NCBI GenBank assembly: GCA_947503005.1
Contig: CANNCA010000002.1
Coordinates: forward strand, 620,001 to 684,000
Reading direction: 5' to 3'
Length of the DNA: 64,000 nt
Source: an uncultured Flavobacteriaceae bacterium
Lineage (GTDB): Bacteria > Bacteroidota > Bacteroidia > Flavobacteriales > Flavobacteriaceae
A program made the position numbers and the translations under genes. The stretch's first letter is position 1, and each line of letters starts with the position of its first letter. This document shows, one piece after another, positions 26,142 through 35,296 of the stretch. Below the pieces are notes generated by a model, which was given only the letters and a program-made list of their open reading frames with translations, was not told where the DNA came from and did no database searches.

Positions 26142-28316
26142 TTATTTATTGAACCAATAGGTAAACTTCAATGTTAAAGACCAGTCCCTCGGCATAAAAG
26201 GGTCTATCATTTGATTGTTGGTATACACCAGAAAAAGGTCAGACGCTGGGGCATAGCGCCATTGAAACCTTGAATTAAGATTAAAGTTACGTGATTGTTC
26301 GTTGTATTGAAAAAGTGTGGCGAAAAAAAGTTTGTTCGTGAAGGTAATATCTACCTCACTACCAATTAACCAAAACTCGTTCGTGTTCCATGGGGCGGGT
26401 AAATCAATATGGTTGTAGTTTAGATTCGCGCTCAAGCTCACATAGGGTTGAAAACGATAACCCAGTTCGGTGGTAAGACTTGTTCGATTACCTCCTGCAT
26501 AATAACCGCCAAAACGGGCGTCGAAAGTATAGGTAAATAGGTTTTGGGGTTTTGAAGCGAACATCCAGCCGAAGGCGTTCCATTGGTGTTTGGTGCCAGC
26601 TTCCAACTGTTCTTTTCCTAAACGCGTGGGGTCAAAGGGTGCCAAAAGCTCTACATAATCATCAGAAACGAAAAAATTAAGACTGCTTCGATTCCTAAAC
26701 TCCAATTTATAAAGAATGTAGTTTAGATTGTCCGTGCGTCTGAAGTTTTCGTTAAAATAAAACGAAGAATTCAAAACAGGGCCATGGCTCACAATTTTAC
26801 TGTCCTTTGGAAAGAACAAGTGGCCCAAATATCCATTGAAATTGACATAGCCTCTTCGTGGAATAAAACCCACTTCGGCACTATAGTCATCACTCACCCA
26901 TTCTTCTTGTACATGCCAACTCCATTTTCGGTTTTGATATTCCAAATGTGCGGCTTGGGTGATTCCGTTAGCGTTATCATCGGGAGAAAAGGATTTTAAA
27001 ACAAAGGCTTTCCCATTCCATAAATTATTCGATGAAGCCAAATTATACTCGACACCCAAATTTCGATTGTATTCAGGATACTCTATTCGCAATGAATCAC
27101 TCTCATTCAAGTAATTGAACGATTGCTTGTTCACGAGCATCAAACCGATACTTGAACGACTAAAAACCTTTTTTTGTAACGAAAGCACACCGAAGTTTTG
27201 GCTGGGTAAACCTGTTTCATCAATGCTGCCCGTCTGAATATCCATAAGTCCAACTCGCCACGAATCGGTTAAATTACCACTAACACGTGCTCCAGCCTGA
27301 ATAGGAACGCCCAACCCGATTCGTCTTGAAAAGAATGGTCTAATGGTGGGGTAACCGAAATTGGCGAACAGATCACCATTTTCAAGGAAGAACTGACGTC
27401 TTTCCGGAAAGAAGAGTTCGAAACGATCTAGGTTGGTTATTTGCCGATCTACTTCTACTTGGGAGAAATCTGGATTTATGGTAACATCGAGATTAAGTGA
27501 GGGGGTTAAACTAAACTTCACATCTCCCCCTATTTTAGGCATGTATTCAGGTTCTTCATTGTTAGCCTTGTTCTGGGTTACCTCTCCTAAAACGTAGGGA
27601 ATCACCGAAAAATTGAGTCTTGGTTTCGGGGGTGCCTCCTCCCAAACTAAAGTGCCATTATAGGCCATCGATGAAGTTGGAAATTGTCTTGGCACCGGTG
27701 TCCAACTTGACTTTTCGCTCGATTTTAAATCCAAGCGGCTAAAATTAATGCCCCACTCTTTGACACCTTCCTCATAGCGAACCGATTTAAAGGGTACCGC
27801 CATTTCAAAGACCCATTTATCATTATCGGCCGAACTATCCGACACCCATTTACTGTCCCAATTCAAATCGATATTACTTCCGTTGAACATAGTACCGTCC
27901 CACTGGGCACCATAAGCATTTGCCCCGAATGAGAAGCCTGTAGTTTGATTGTTAAATGGATCTAGGAACAAGAGAAAGTTATCGTTCTTTCCAAAGGAAA
28001 AGTCTCGCCGTAACGATTCAACGGTATATTTCGCATCACCGCTGTGGTAAAAAGTGGCCAATAAATAAAAATTTTTCTCATCATAGGCCATGCGTATCTC
28101 TGTGGGCTCTTGGGCTGGACCATCATCCATGGGGAGCACCATAAAAAAGTCTTTGGCAACATCCGTATCCTTCCATGCAGGGTCATCACCTTTTCCATCA
28201 ATTGTAATAGGGCCAGTAGTTTTTTTAATATTCAAACGAAAGCTTTCGTTTTTTTTCTGAGCTTCAAGAATTCCTGAAAAGTGGATGAAAATAAGTGCAA
28301 GTAGAATGTGCTTCAT
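26142..28316 (-). CDS. Carbohydrate-binding (CBM9-like) / DUF5916 outer-membrane protein
   Basis: This 724-residue exported protein has a signal peptide. An N-terminal CBM9-like beta-sandwich covers about 25-220 (ITIDGKGDDPAWKDTDVAKDF, then MAVPFKSVRY). A long DUF5916 part follows with alternating barrel-like strands and FPERRQFFLENGDLF. The C-terminus (KFTYWF plus two residues) fits an outer-membrane barrel. DUF5916 proteins are common in Bacteroidota and uncharacterised. The following nucleotidyltransferase gene starts 11 bases downstream. Confidence 0.85.
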   Translation of the reverse strand: MKHILLALIFIHFSGILEAQKKNESFRLNIKKTTGPITIDGKGDDPAWKDTDVAKDFFMVLPMDDGPAQEPTEIRMAYDEKNFYLLATFYHSGDAKYTVESLRRDFSFGKNDNFLLFLDPFNNQTTGFSFGANAYGAQWDGTMFNGSNIDLNWDSKWVSDSSADNDKWVFEMAVPFKSVRYEEGVKEWGINFSRLDLKSSEKSSWTPVPRQFPTSSMAYNGTLVWEEAPPKPRLNFSVIPYVLGEVTQNKANNEEPEYMPKIGGDVKFSLTPSLNLDVTINPDFSQVEVDRQITNLDRFELFFPERRQFFLENGDLFANFGYPTIRPFFSRRIGLGVPIQAGARVSGNLTDSWRVGLMDIQTGSIDETGLPSQNFGVLSLQKKVFSRSSIGLMLVNKQSFNYLNESDSLRIEYPEYNRNLGVEYNLASSNNLWNGKAFVLKSFSPDDNANGITQAAHLEYQNRKWSWHVQEEWVSDDYSAEVGFIPRRGYVNFNGYLGHLFFPKDSKIVSHGPVLNSSFYFNENFRRTDNLNYILYKLEFRNRSSLNFFVSDDYVELLAPFDPTRLGKEQLEAGTKHQWNAFGWMFASKPQNLFTYTFDARFGGYYAGGNRTSLTTELGYRFQPYVSLSANLNYNHIDLPAPWNTNEFWLIGSEVDITFTNKLFFATLFQYNEQSRNFNLNSRFQWRYAPASDLFLVYTNNQMIDPFMPRDWSLTLKFTYWFNK

Positions 28317-28443
28317 AATCCCGTTTGGAAATCCAATATGAAATGGAAAACTACAAAAACCTTAACAATGTTTAACACAAATATTTCAATTCCCTCATAA
28401 TTTAAATTCGTTTTGTCCGTTCTGATGGTTGAACCCAAAAATT

Positions 28444-29535
28444 ATGAAAATGAAGACCTTCACCAAATTAACCTTACTATTTTTAGCGTCCGTGTTTGTT
28501 GTTTCATGCGGAAATGCTGATGACGACGTTTTCTTCGGATTGAATACCGGAGATGGACTAGGTAAAGGAAAGCCGGTTGACGATTGCCTAGGATTAGGAG
28601 AAGGAGAATTAGTTCTCTCCATTCAAGAGCAATTTACCACCCTTCCCGGAAAAGTTTCTATATTATTCAAAGTGTCTGATACGGATGGATTACCCGTATC
28701 GGGACTTCAAGCTGAACAATTTACGATTTATGAACAAGGTATTAACGATGAGTGCTTTAATACGATTTCAACATCTGAATCGGCGGCGCGCATTTCATCA
28801 AACTCCCAAGTATTCAATAATAATGCATTATTGGTACTCGATTTGAGTAATAGTGTATTGAGCAGTAGTCTTACGGAACTGCAGGAGGCCAGTATTAGTT
28901 TTGTTGATAATGTAATGCCCACAACTCAAGAAGATTCCTTTAAAATGGCGATTTATTGGTTTGATGGTGAGAACGAATTGCATCTTTTGAATGACTTGAC
29001 ATCCTCAAAAGAGGAACTGACGGCCGCAATAAACGGAATTACGGAAGATATCAGCAATGACCCCTCTACAGATCTTTACGGTGCCGTGATCAAATCTACT
29101 GATATCGCAAGTGAATTATTGGCGGCTAGCACTCAGGGAGACAAAATAGGCGCGGCATCCGTAGTTATCTTTACCGATGGTACCGATCAGGCTGCTCGTT
29201 TCACCCAAGCCTCGGCTCAGCAGAAAGTAGATGAAGCTAATGCGAATATTTCATTTTTCACCATAGGATTGGGAACTGAAATCGATACACAAGTTTTGAG
29301 TGATATCGGAAAAACTGCCAGTGTTTTTGCTACAAACAAAGAAGAGTTGGAAACAACTTTCAACGATATATCAATCAAGGTAAGGGAGCGGGCGAATAGT
29401 TTTTATCTTTTTGAATATTGTAGCCCAAAACGTGGTGGTGAAAACAACTTGGCCATCAGTGTCAAAACGGGAAGTCGTGAAGGTGCCGTACAGACCAAAT
29501 TTGATGCTACCGGATTTACCGGTGGATGCGAGTAA
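28444..29535 (+). CDS. VWA-domain lipoprotein
   Basis: This surface or periplasmic lipoprotein is 363 aa from the ATG at 28444; a TTG at 28429 would add five residues. The lipobox gives Cys at about residue 22 (FVVSCGN). A von Willebrand A domain carries the MIDAS motif DLSNS near residue 138 and further metal-site positions (FTDGTD). An N-terminal Ig-like part precedes it. It probably binds a protein ligand through a divalent metal. A terminator follows at 29570. Confidence 0.86.
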   Translation: MKMKTFTKLTLLFLASVFVVSCGNADDDVFFGLNTGDGLGKGKPVDDCLGLGEGELVLSIQEQFTTLPGKVSILFKVSDTDGLPVSGLQAEQFTIYEQGINDECFNTISTSESAARISSNSQVFNNNALLVLDLSNSVLSSSLTELQEASISFVDNVMPTTQEDSFKMAIYWFDGENELHLLNDLTSSKEELTAAINGITEDISNDPSTDLYGAVIKSTDIASELLAASTQGDKIGAASVVIFTDGTDQAARFTQASAQQKVDEANANISFFTIGLGTEIDTQVLSDIGKTASVFATNKEELETTFNDISIKVRERANSFYLFEYCSPKRGGENNLAISVKTGSREGAVQTKFDATGFTGGCE

Positions 29536-29569
29536 TGACGTAAACTTCATCGTAAAAAACATTCATTTC

Positions 29570-29601
29570 AAGGGAGAAACTTACCGTTTCTCCCTTTTTT
29601 T
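29570..29601 (+). terminator. Rho-independent terminator after the VWA lipoprotein gene
   Basis: An 11-bp stem, AAGGGAGAAAC/GTTTCTCCCTT, closes the loop TTACC and is followed by a run of T. Confidence 0.85.
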
Positions 29602-29735
29602 ATGCATTTCATCCAAATGATGCAATATGAAGTCGGGACTTTCAATCATTAATTGTTTCTTTACCGAATCCCAATTCATATTACGACCTACATCCAAAAG
29701 ACTATGAAATTGTTTAATGCTAAAGAACGCAAATT

Positions 29736-29903
29736 ATGGATGTACTCAACACTGTTATTCAAAACTCTTCACTGAACGGAATGCCAAAATGGTATAAGGC
29801 CACGGCAATTCTATTATTCTCCGCAATCGTTACATTGCTAATGACCATGCTTGTCTTGTTATTCATATATGGTGCGGAGATTAACATTAGATACGGATAT
29901 TAA
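29736..29903 (+). CDS. Single-span small membrane protein, copy 1 (55 aa)
   Basis: Tiny gene from ATG 29736 to a TAA ending at 29903. The peptide starts MDVLNTVIQNSSLNG. A membrane span lies at about 22-46 and a polar end follows. It is the same length as the next gene and shares N-T-[VI]-I-x-x-S at 5-11, Tyr20-Lys21 and L-F-S-[AG]-I-V at 27-32. No family is recognised. The conserved N-terminal helix may face the cytoplasm and bind a partner. Confidence 0.75.
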   Translation: MDVLNTVIQNSSLNGMPKWYKATAILLFSAIVTLLMTMLVLLFIYGAEINIRYGY

Positions 29904-29911
29904 AACACTTG

Positions 29912-29927
29912 TCCCTGTTTTCAGGGA
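29912..29927 (+). repeat. Small hairpin between the twin membrane-protein genes
   Basis: TCCCTG and CAGGGA form a 6-bp stem with the loop TTTT, eight bases after the copy 1 stop codon. It may be a weak terminator or attenuator that lowers read-through into copy 2. Confidence 0.5.
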
Positions 29928-29973
29928 GTATAATTTCACTTTTGGTAGTGAGATTTAATTTCGGTTTCTGAAG

Positions 29974-29981
29974 TAATTTTG
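29974..29981 (+). promoter_or_regulatory. Possible -7 promoter element for copy 2
   Basis: TAATTTTG matches the Bacteroidota -7 consensus TAnnTTTG exactly and lies 36 bases before the copy 2 ATG. I do not see a well-spaced -33 TTTG, so the call is weak. Confidence 0.3.
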
Positions 29982-30017
29982 GTCTTGTAATCAAGTCTAA
30001 TTTAAACTTTAGAAAAT

Positions 30018-30185
30018 ATGAAAACAATCAACACAATTATCAAGGACAGCGCAGTAGGTACTTTAAATATCTTTTATAAGTATGCGGTTATCTGTTTATT
30101 CTCAGGAATTGTCATTACTGCCATCTCATTATTGACCTTTATGTTGACTAACATGTCATATGTTAGTGCCAGCTTCAACTTCTAA
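30018..30185 (+). CDS. Single-span small membrane protein, copy 2 (55 aa)
   Basis: Tiny gene from ATG 30018 to a TAA ending at 30185. The peptide starts MKTINTIIKDSAVGT and carries a membrane span at about 22-45, then a short polar end. It aligns without gaps to copy 1 over all 55 residues, with conserved N5, T6, I8, S11, Y20, K21, L27, F28, S29, I31 and V32. DNA divergence is large, so the duplication is old. Function unknown. Confidence 0.75.
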   Translation: MKTINTIIKDSAVGTLNIFYKYAVICLFSGIVITAISLLTFMLTNMSYVSASFNF

Positions 30186-30189
30186 TACG

Positions 30190-30223
30190 AATGCCCTGCT
30201 TTTTTTAAGCCGGGCATTTTTTT
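30190..30223. terminator. Bidirectional terminator
   Basis: ATGCCC-T-GCTT pairs with AAGC-C-GGGCAT, with one mismatch in the stem and a T-rich loop, and runs of T follow. It serves copy 2 on the plus strand and probably the convergent M14 peptidase gene ending at 30222. Confidence 0.75.
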
Positions 30224-31703
30224 ATCGATATATCATCGCATTTTTAAATGCAAAATTAAAAATAGTGGCATTATTGCCTTTAGATAAATCAATTAAGAAA
30301 CCATTGATAACAGCATACTCGTTGACTCCATTTTTCTCTAGAATGAAAGTAGGATTAGCGCCTACCTCAATGCTAAAATCAGAAAGTTCATAAGATTTTG
30401 AAATCAAGTGAATGGGCATTTTAAAATTCAACCATTCTTCGGGAATTTTTGATGATCGAACATAAGTGTAGCCATCACGTAATAATTCAATAACCTTTTT
30501 TTCGGTCAATTGACCAGGGTCGGACAGCAGCATCGGGGCAGCTTTTCCGGCCTTTACGGTATACTCAGAAGCATCAAAGGTTTCATATCCGTAGTAGGTG
30601 GAGAGGTCTCCCTGGTCTATGATACGGCTGCTGTACCAAAAATCGTTATTTCCTTCGTGGTCGACTTCCAAGCGATTCATTCCGATATCCAAAACATACT
30701 TTTTACCGAGTAGCTCATAGTTGGCATTGACGATTTTTATATCGAACAGCTTTCTATCGTTTTCGGGAATCTTCTCATAATCCTCCAAAGGAATTTCCTC
30801 GTGCTTTCCATTTGCGATAGTATAGATTGCGGATAAAATAGAAACATAATTTAATTTCCGTATTTCTTGCTTTTCTATATCATTGGGATAGCCGCCCGAT
30901 TCAATTAAAATGGTACTTGTGCCCCATTTTTGAATATTATCGCCAAACGCTCGCGGTTCGAAATCATCGTTATACTTTCCAACTTGCCCAGGGGCGTACT
31001 TTTGAATAATGTTATTCATGAACGCGATCACTTTCATGGCATTCGCACGCACCTCATTGATTTCTTTTTCATAATTGTACGCTGGTGCCAAATACGAAAT
31101 GGTGGCTGGCTTTTCTGTTCGCTCCGCATTGTAAAAAGTACTTTGATCGTGTAGATTGAATCCGAAATCGGCATCCAGACTGTCTCGGACCCTTTTCAAA
31201 GTCTGACTTTCCGGGGACTGCAATCGAAGTGCATCTCTATTGATGTCCACACCCAAAAGATTTCGCCGCTGAAAACGCTCTGCCCCATCGGGATTCAACA
31301 TGGGTAAAAAATGAACGGTAAGGTTACTTAATATGGCTTCTTTCTCTGTAACGAAATCCTCGCTTTTCAGGAAATTGCAAATATCAAATATTGCCTGAGT
31401 GGCAGTTGGCTCGTTGCCATGCATTTGTGACCAGAGGAAAACATCGGTATCACCGGACCCTATGCTTATTAAGGATAAGGACCTTCCTTCTATCGAACTT
31501 CCTACTTGACGAACCGTAAAGCCGTCAGTATTCTTGAGCGAATTCAATAAAGGCTGCAACTGATGATGCTTGATACGACGTTTATCCAACGAACTTTCTT
31601 TATACGTTTCATAGGTTTCATACAGCGACGAAGTGATGTCTTGAGCTGACATCCATCCAGTAATTGAAATAGCTAGCACAAGGATTAAAATCTTTGATTT
31701 CAT
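30222..31703 (-). CDS. M14-family zinc carboxypeptidase (exported)
   Basis: This 493-residue protein has a signal peptide ending near A20. The M14 zinc motif is HGNE (His95, Glu98), the NRD motif is at 155-157, the third ligand His185 is in LHDQ, and the catalytic Glu268 is in LIESGGY. A C-terminal beta domain of about 170 residues follows. It is the last gene of a group with an amidase and a 3D-domain protein and overlaps the amidase gene by four bases. Peptidoglycan peptide trimming is likely but inferred. Confidence 0.88.
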   Translation of the reverse strand: MKSKILILVLAISITGWMSAQDITSSLYETYETYKESSLDKRRIKHHQLQPLLNSLKNTDGFTVRQVGSSIEGRSLSLISIGSGDTDVFLWSQMHGNEPTATQAIFDICNFLKSEDFVTEKEAILSNLTVHFLPMLNPDGAERFQRRNLLGVDINRDALRLQSPESQTLKRVRDSLDADFGFNLHDQSTFYNAERTEKPATISYLAPAYNYEKEINEVRANAMKVIAFMNNIIQKYAPGQVGKYNDDFEPRAFGDNIQKWGTSTILIESGGYPNDIEKQEIRKLNYVSILSAIYTIANGKHEEIPLEDYEKIPENDRKLFDIKIVNANYELLGKKYVLDIGMNRLEVDHEGNNDFWYSSRIIDQGDLSTYYGYETFDASEYTVKAGKAAPMLLSDPGQLTEKKVIELLRDGYTYVRSSKIPEEWLNFKMPIHLISKSYELSDFSIEVGANPTFILEKNGVNEYAVINGFLIDLSKGNNATIFNFAFKNAMIYR

Positions 31704-32353
31704 GGTGTGGATTTAAAATTCAAATTTTTGGTGGCTTTACGAACTTTTTTCATAAAGTCTTCACCTGGGTCGGTTTTTTCCGTACGGTAGCCCGCGTCTT
31801 TCTCTAACCACAGCGGGTGGTTTTCAAATTTAGTGTATTCATAATGACCGATCAAGTATTCAATATCATATTTACCCTTTAAATACTGCACCAAAAAGAC
31901 ATTTGATTTCAACTGTGCCTTAGTGAGCGGTAAATCTTTAGTGCCACCAATATTTTCTATGCCTATGGCACAATGGTTCAAGCCGATAACATGTCTGGCC
32001 ATGGTTGTTTCCGGCATTAAACGATAAATGGTACCGTCTCTGTCGACCATAAACTGGGAAGAAACGTTGAGTTGGCCAGCACTATTAATATCATCTCTGG
32101 AACTTGCTAAAATAGGTCCCTTGAAAAACTCATAAGATTCCTCGAAGGTTGGAATGACCGTCCAATGCAACACAATCATTTTTGGTGTAATCGTAGGTTC
32201 TTCTTGTTCTAGTCCGTATCGGCTTGAAAGATAATCCAGAGTCAATTGCTTGCGTTCAGCATCAAATATGATAGGCTTATCAATAATCGAATGCTCGGTT
32301 TTGCACGATAGCAATATGGTTGCACATACTATTAAAACATTAATGGACTTCAT
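31700..32353 (-). CDS. N-acetylmuramoyl-L-alanine amidase (Amidase_2) lipoprotein
   Basis: This 217-residue lipoprotein has a lipobox at Cys17. The Amidase_2/PGRP fold shows zinc ligand His63 in VLHWTVIP, a second His in LNHCAIGIENIGG, and a C-terminal KTDPGEDF that supplies the third ligand. The enzyme cuts the bond between muramic acid and the stem peptide. It sits between a 3D-domain gene and an M14 peptidase gene with almost no spacing. Confidence 0.9.
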   Translation of the reverse strand: MKSINVLIVCATILLSCKTEHSIIDKPIIFDAERKQLTLDYLSSRYGLEQEEPTITPKMIVLHWTVIPTFEESYEFFKGPILASSRDDINSAGQLNVSSQFMVDRDGTIYRLMPETTMARHVIGLNHCAIGIENIGGTKDLPLTKAQLKSNVFLVQYLKGKYDIEYLIGHYEYTKFENHPLWLEKDAGYRTEKTDPGEDFMKKVRKATKNLNFKSTP

Positions 32354-32355
32354 TC

Positions 32356-32772
32356 TCAGTGCAGATTTTCTTTTTTGGTACTGTCTTTTTTGACTGCATA
32401 AACTATGCTCAAATCCTTAACACCCCATTTTTTTGCCTTTTCTACTTTGGTGCCCATGTAAATATCTATTCTTTTTGTCCATCGAGCCGCCATTTTATCC
32501 CTAACAAGATAAACACCGGGTAGACCCTCGATCATAACTTTAGTATTGTGTTTTAATCCTAAAGGAATCAAATCACGAGAAACCGCGATACTCTTTTGCC
32601 TGGACGATAGACTATCGCCCCAAGCGCCAATAAAAGGTTCATCATCAGTCTGGTTGGCCACGGAATTATAGGCGGAAACCTTTACATCGAGTGGTTTCCA
32701 TTCATACAAATTCTCTTTGGGCTCAGATTTGCATCCAAAAAGCAGTATTGCGAAGAAAAGGCAATATTTCAT
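32356..32772 (-). CDS. 3D-domain lipoprotein
   Basis: This small lipoprotein is 138 aa from the ATG at 32772, which puts the signal sequence directly at the N-terminus; an upstream ATG at 32799 would overlap the pirin gene. The lipobox gives Cys at about residue 14. The 3D domain is named for three conserved Asp residues, seen here in YLVRDKMAARWTKRIDIYMG. It resembles the MltA/RpfB catalytic core that cleaves peptidoglycan glycan chains. It precedes the amidase gene with a two-base gap. Confidence 0.82.
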   Translation of the reverse strand: MKYCLFFAILLFGCKSEPKENLYEWKPLDVKVSAYNSVANQTDDEPFIGAWGDSLSSRQKSIAVSRDLIPLGLKHNTKVMIEGLPGVYLVRDKMAARWTKRIDIYMGTKVEKAKKWGVKDLSIVYAVKKDSTKKENLH

Positions 32773-32779
32773 AAGTACT

Positions 32780-33652
32780 TTATTTAGGTAAGGCAACATA
32801 AGTTGTATCGTTAGTCATCATCGGGAACGTCTTATTTTTCCAATCAGTTTTGGCCTTTTCGATTTTCGTTTTATCCGAAGACACAAAATTCCAGTAGATA
32901 TGGCGTTGCTCGGTGAAAGGTTCACCACCAAACAGCAAGATATGCGAATTCGGCTTTAATACTGTGCTGCACGTGTCTTCAACCTTTGACACAACGATAT
33001 TGCCTTTTTCAACCAATTCTCCACAAGCCTCAATTGCTCCTTCGACAATACAAATACCTATTTCACCTTTCAAATGGTCTTTGGTATTCAATAGAAATTC
33101 TTCGGTATTTTTTATTTCCAGCATGAAAAGTGGTGAATGTACCGGAACAGGTGATTTTCTACCATAGCCAACACCGGCAACCAAAGTAAAATCAGCGGTA
33201 CCTTCGCTCCATCTTGGCAATTTTTCCGCGCCAATATGATGAAATTCTGGTGCTATATCCTCTAGCTCTTTTGGCAAAGCGACCCAAATCTGATAGCCAT
33301 GCATTGTGAAAACCGAACCGTTTCGAAGTTCTTTTGGCGTCCTTTCAGAATGGGAAACGCCCTTTCCCGCGACCATCCAATTCACCGAACCAGGTCGGAT
33401 TCTTTGTTGGGTACCGATGCTATCCTCGTGCATGATTTCACCATCCAACAAATACGTCAAAGTCGATAATCCGATATGAGGGTGTTGGTCAACATCCATA
33501 TATCGGTTTGGACCAATTTCGGTCGGACCCATATGGTCGATGAAGATAAACGGACCAATCATTCGTTTTTTTTGAAAGGGAATTAGCCTACCGACCAAAA
33601 AATCACCGATATCGCGACTTCGCTCTTCAATGATCAATCCAATATTAGACAT
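32780..33652 (-). CDS. Pirin family protein
   Basis: This 290-residue bicupin has the N-terminal cupin motif HPHIGLSTLTYLLDG, which holds the iron-binding His residues, and PGSVNWMVAGKGVSHSER. Pirins bind iron; some oxidise quercetin. Role here unknown. It lies upstream of the 3D-domain gene on the same strand and is divergent from the serine hydrolase gene. Confidence 0.92.
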   Translation of the reverse strand: MSNIGLIIEERSRDIGDFLVGRLIPFQKKRMIGPFIFIDHMGPTEIGPNRYMDVDQHPHIGLSTLTYLLDGEIMHEDSIGTQQRIRPGSVNWMVAGKGVSHSERTPKELRNGSVFTMHGYQIWVALPKELEDIAPEFHHIGAEKLPRWSEGTADFTLVAGVGYGRKSPVPVHSPLFMLEIKNTEEFLLNTKDHLKGEIGICIVEGAIEACGELVEKGNIVVSKVEDTCSTVLKPNSHILLFGGEPFTEQRHIYWNFVSSDKTKIEKAKTDWKNKTFPMMTNDTTYVALPK

Positions 33653-33706
33653 TCCATAGCATTAAGATTTCGCCTAAATTTACAACAAATTCAAAATCTG
33701 CTTCCC

Positions 33707-35041
33707 TTGAAAATAGTCAAAAGAATCCTCCTTGTTTTATTCGTCGTCCTGATTGTCGCCATAACGTACAATTATCCGAAACTGAATATCGTCTCCGGTT
33801 ACGCTTCCAAAAATCTCGCTTCTACGAATTTTATTGCTGAACGTTTGTTTTCTGACGTTGTACAAAGTGATAACAATATGCCCTTAATAAAATTGGCCGA
33901 AATGGAAAATGCCGATGAAAACAAGGTTGTCACATCTGTTTTCGGACTTATGGAACGCGAAAGTATATGTCGTGACGGACTAGGATGTGTTTTGATAAAC
34001 GAAGATTACGACAAGACGATAATACTGCAGAAACCTTATCGAGGACAGCTCCAGAACAATTTGCCTTTCCCCTATGGGAATAACGGAGCAAAAGACACCG
34101 TTTTCACCAATATTGATTACGAGCGACTGAATGCTGCGGTGAACAAGGCTTTTGAAAATTATGAAGTACAGAAAACACGAACGGTTCTAGTGGCCTATAA
34201 AGGTCAAATAATAGCTGAAAACTATGTGGAAGGCTTTTCTCCCGAAACCCCAATTCTAGGATGGTCTATGACTAAAAGTGTTTTGGCCACTTTATATGGT
34301 ATTTTAGAATATCAAGGCAAAATAGATACGGAATATCGACCTTTTGCCGAGGACATTCGTATGAAAAACACAAAAATCGAAATTACACTAAATCACCTGT
34401 TACGGATGCAAAGTGGTTTAGCCTGGGACGAAGATTACGCGAGTATTTCGGACGTTACAGAAATGTTGTTTATGGACGCGGATATGACGGCCAAACAAGC
34501 CCAGAAACAGTCCATTGCCGCACCGACAGAGGTTTGGAATTATTCTTCAGGAACGACAAACCTACTTTCCGGCGTACTTCGAAAACAATTCAAAACCTAT
34601 CAAGCGTATTTAGATTTTCCATATGCCGAACTGATCGATAAAATTGGGATGCACTCCATGCTCATTGAAACCGATATGGCGGGTAATTTCGTGGGTTCTT
34701 CCTACGGATGGGCCTCCACCCGCGATTGGGCCAAATTCGGTCTACTACATTTGAACAAAGGAAATTGGAATGGTGAACAACTATTTGACCCCAAATGGAT
34801 CGACTACATCACAAAACCCACCAAAAACTCAGACGGCGTATATGGCGCCCATTGGTGGTTGAATGCTGGCGGAAAATACCCCGATGTGCCGCGAGATATG
34901 TATTCTGCAAATGGTTTTCAAGGGCAACGCGTGTTTATTATTCCTTCTAAAGATTTGGTCGTGGTCCGAACAGGACTCGCCGAGGACCCAGACTTTGATA
35001 TCAACGGCTTTTTAAGCGGAGTTGTGGACGCAATTAAATAG
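33707..35041 (+). CDS. Serine hydrolase, beta-lactamase/class C family
   Basis: This 444-residue protein has an N-terminal membrane anchor or signal. The catalytic S-x-x-K appears as SMTK in GWSMTKSVLA near residue 187, and the second motif is YSSG in WNYSSGTT (the usual Y-x-N is Y-S-S). The family contains esterases, D-aminopeptidases and penicillin-binding proteins. The start codon is TTG at 33707, since no in-frame ATG precedes the hydrophobic segment. It is divergent from the pirin gene. Confidence 0.88.
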   Translation: MKIVKRILLVLFVVLIVAITYNYPKLNIVSGYASKNLASTNFIAERLFSDVVQSDNNMPLIKLAEMENADENKVVTSVFGLMERESICRDGLGCVLINEDYDKTIILQKPYRGQLQNNLPFPYGNNGAKDTVFTNIDYERLNAAVNKAFENYEVQKTRTVLVAYKGQIIAENYVEGFSPETPILGWSMTKSVLATLYGILEYQGKIDTEYRPFAEDIRMKNTKIEITLNHLLRMQSGLAWDEDYASISDVTEMLFMDADMTAKQAQKQSIAAPTEVWNYSSGTTNLLSGVLRKQFKTYQAYLDFPYAELIDKIGMHSMLIETDMAGNFVGSSYGWASTRDWAKFGLLHLNKGNWNGEQLFDPKWIDYITKPTKNSDGVYGAHWWLNAGGKYPDVPRDMYSANGFQGQRVFIIPSKDLVVVRTGLAEDPDFDINGFLSGVVDAIK

Positions 35042-35179
35042 GAAATAACAAGTTTTAGACCCTACACCACAAAAAAAGGGCCGCTCACAACAATAATTTA
35101 GAGAAATGACACTATGATGGTAAGTTTACACTGTAATAATTAAGAAGTAAATTTTTTCATTTTCATATAGTGTTCTCGT

Positions 35180-35212
35180 GAGAAGGCCTAATCTTTTAGA
35201 TTAGGCCTTCTC
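35180..35212. terminator. Bidirectional terminator after the serine hydrolase gene
   Basis: A perfect 15-bp stem (GAGAAGGCCTAATCT with its reverse complement) closes the three-base loop TTT. It lies about 140 bases after the stop codon of the serine hydrolase gene. Confidence 0.7.
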
Positions 35213-35296
35213 TAGTTTTGGTCCTCCCCTAACCTTTCCATAGGAAGGGGTAGTATCTTATGAGTCATTTATCATAGATTTAAAAACTGCTAAGCT

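Noticed and set aside
28429-28443. TTG start for the VWA lipoprotein
   Set aside because: The ATG at 28444 gives a normal lipoprotein signal sequence.
29704-29775. Short frame starting MKLFNAKERK that overlaps the first twin membrane gene
   Set aside because: It has no counterpart in the second copy, while the 29736 frame aligns to copy 2 along its full length.
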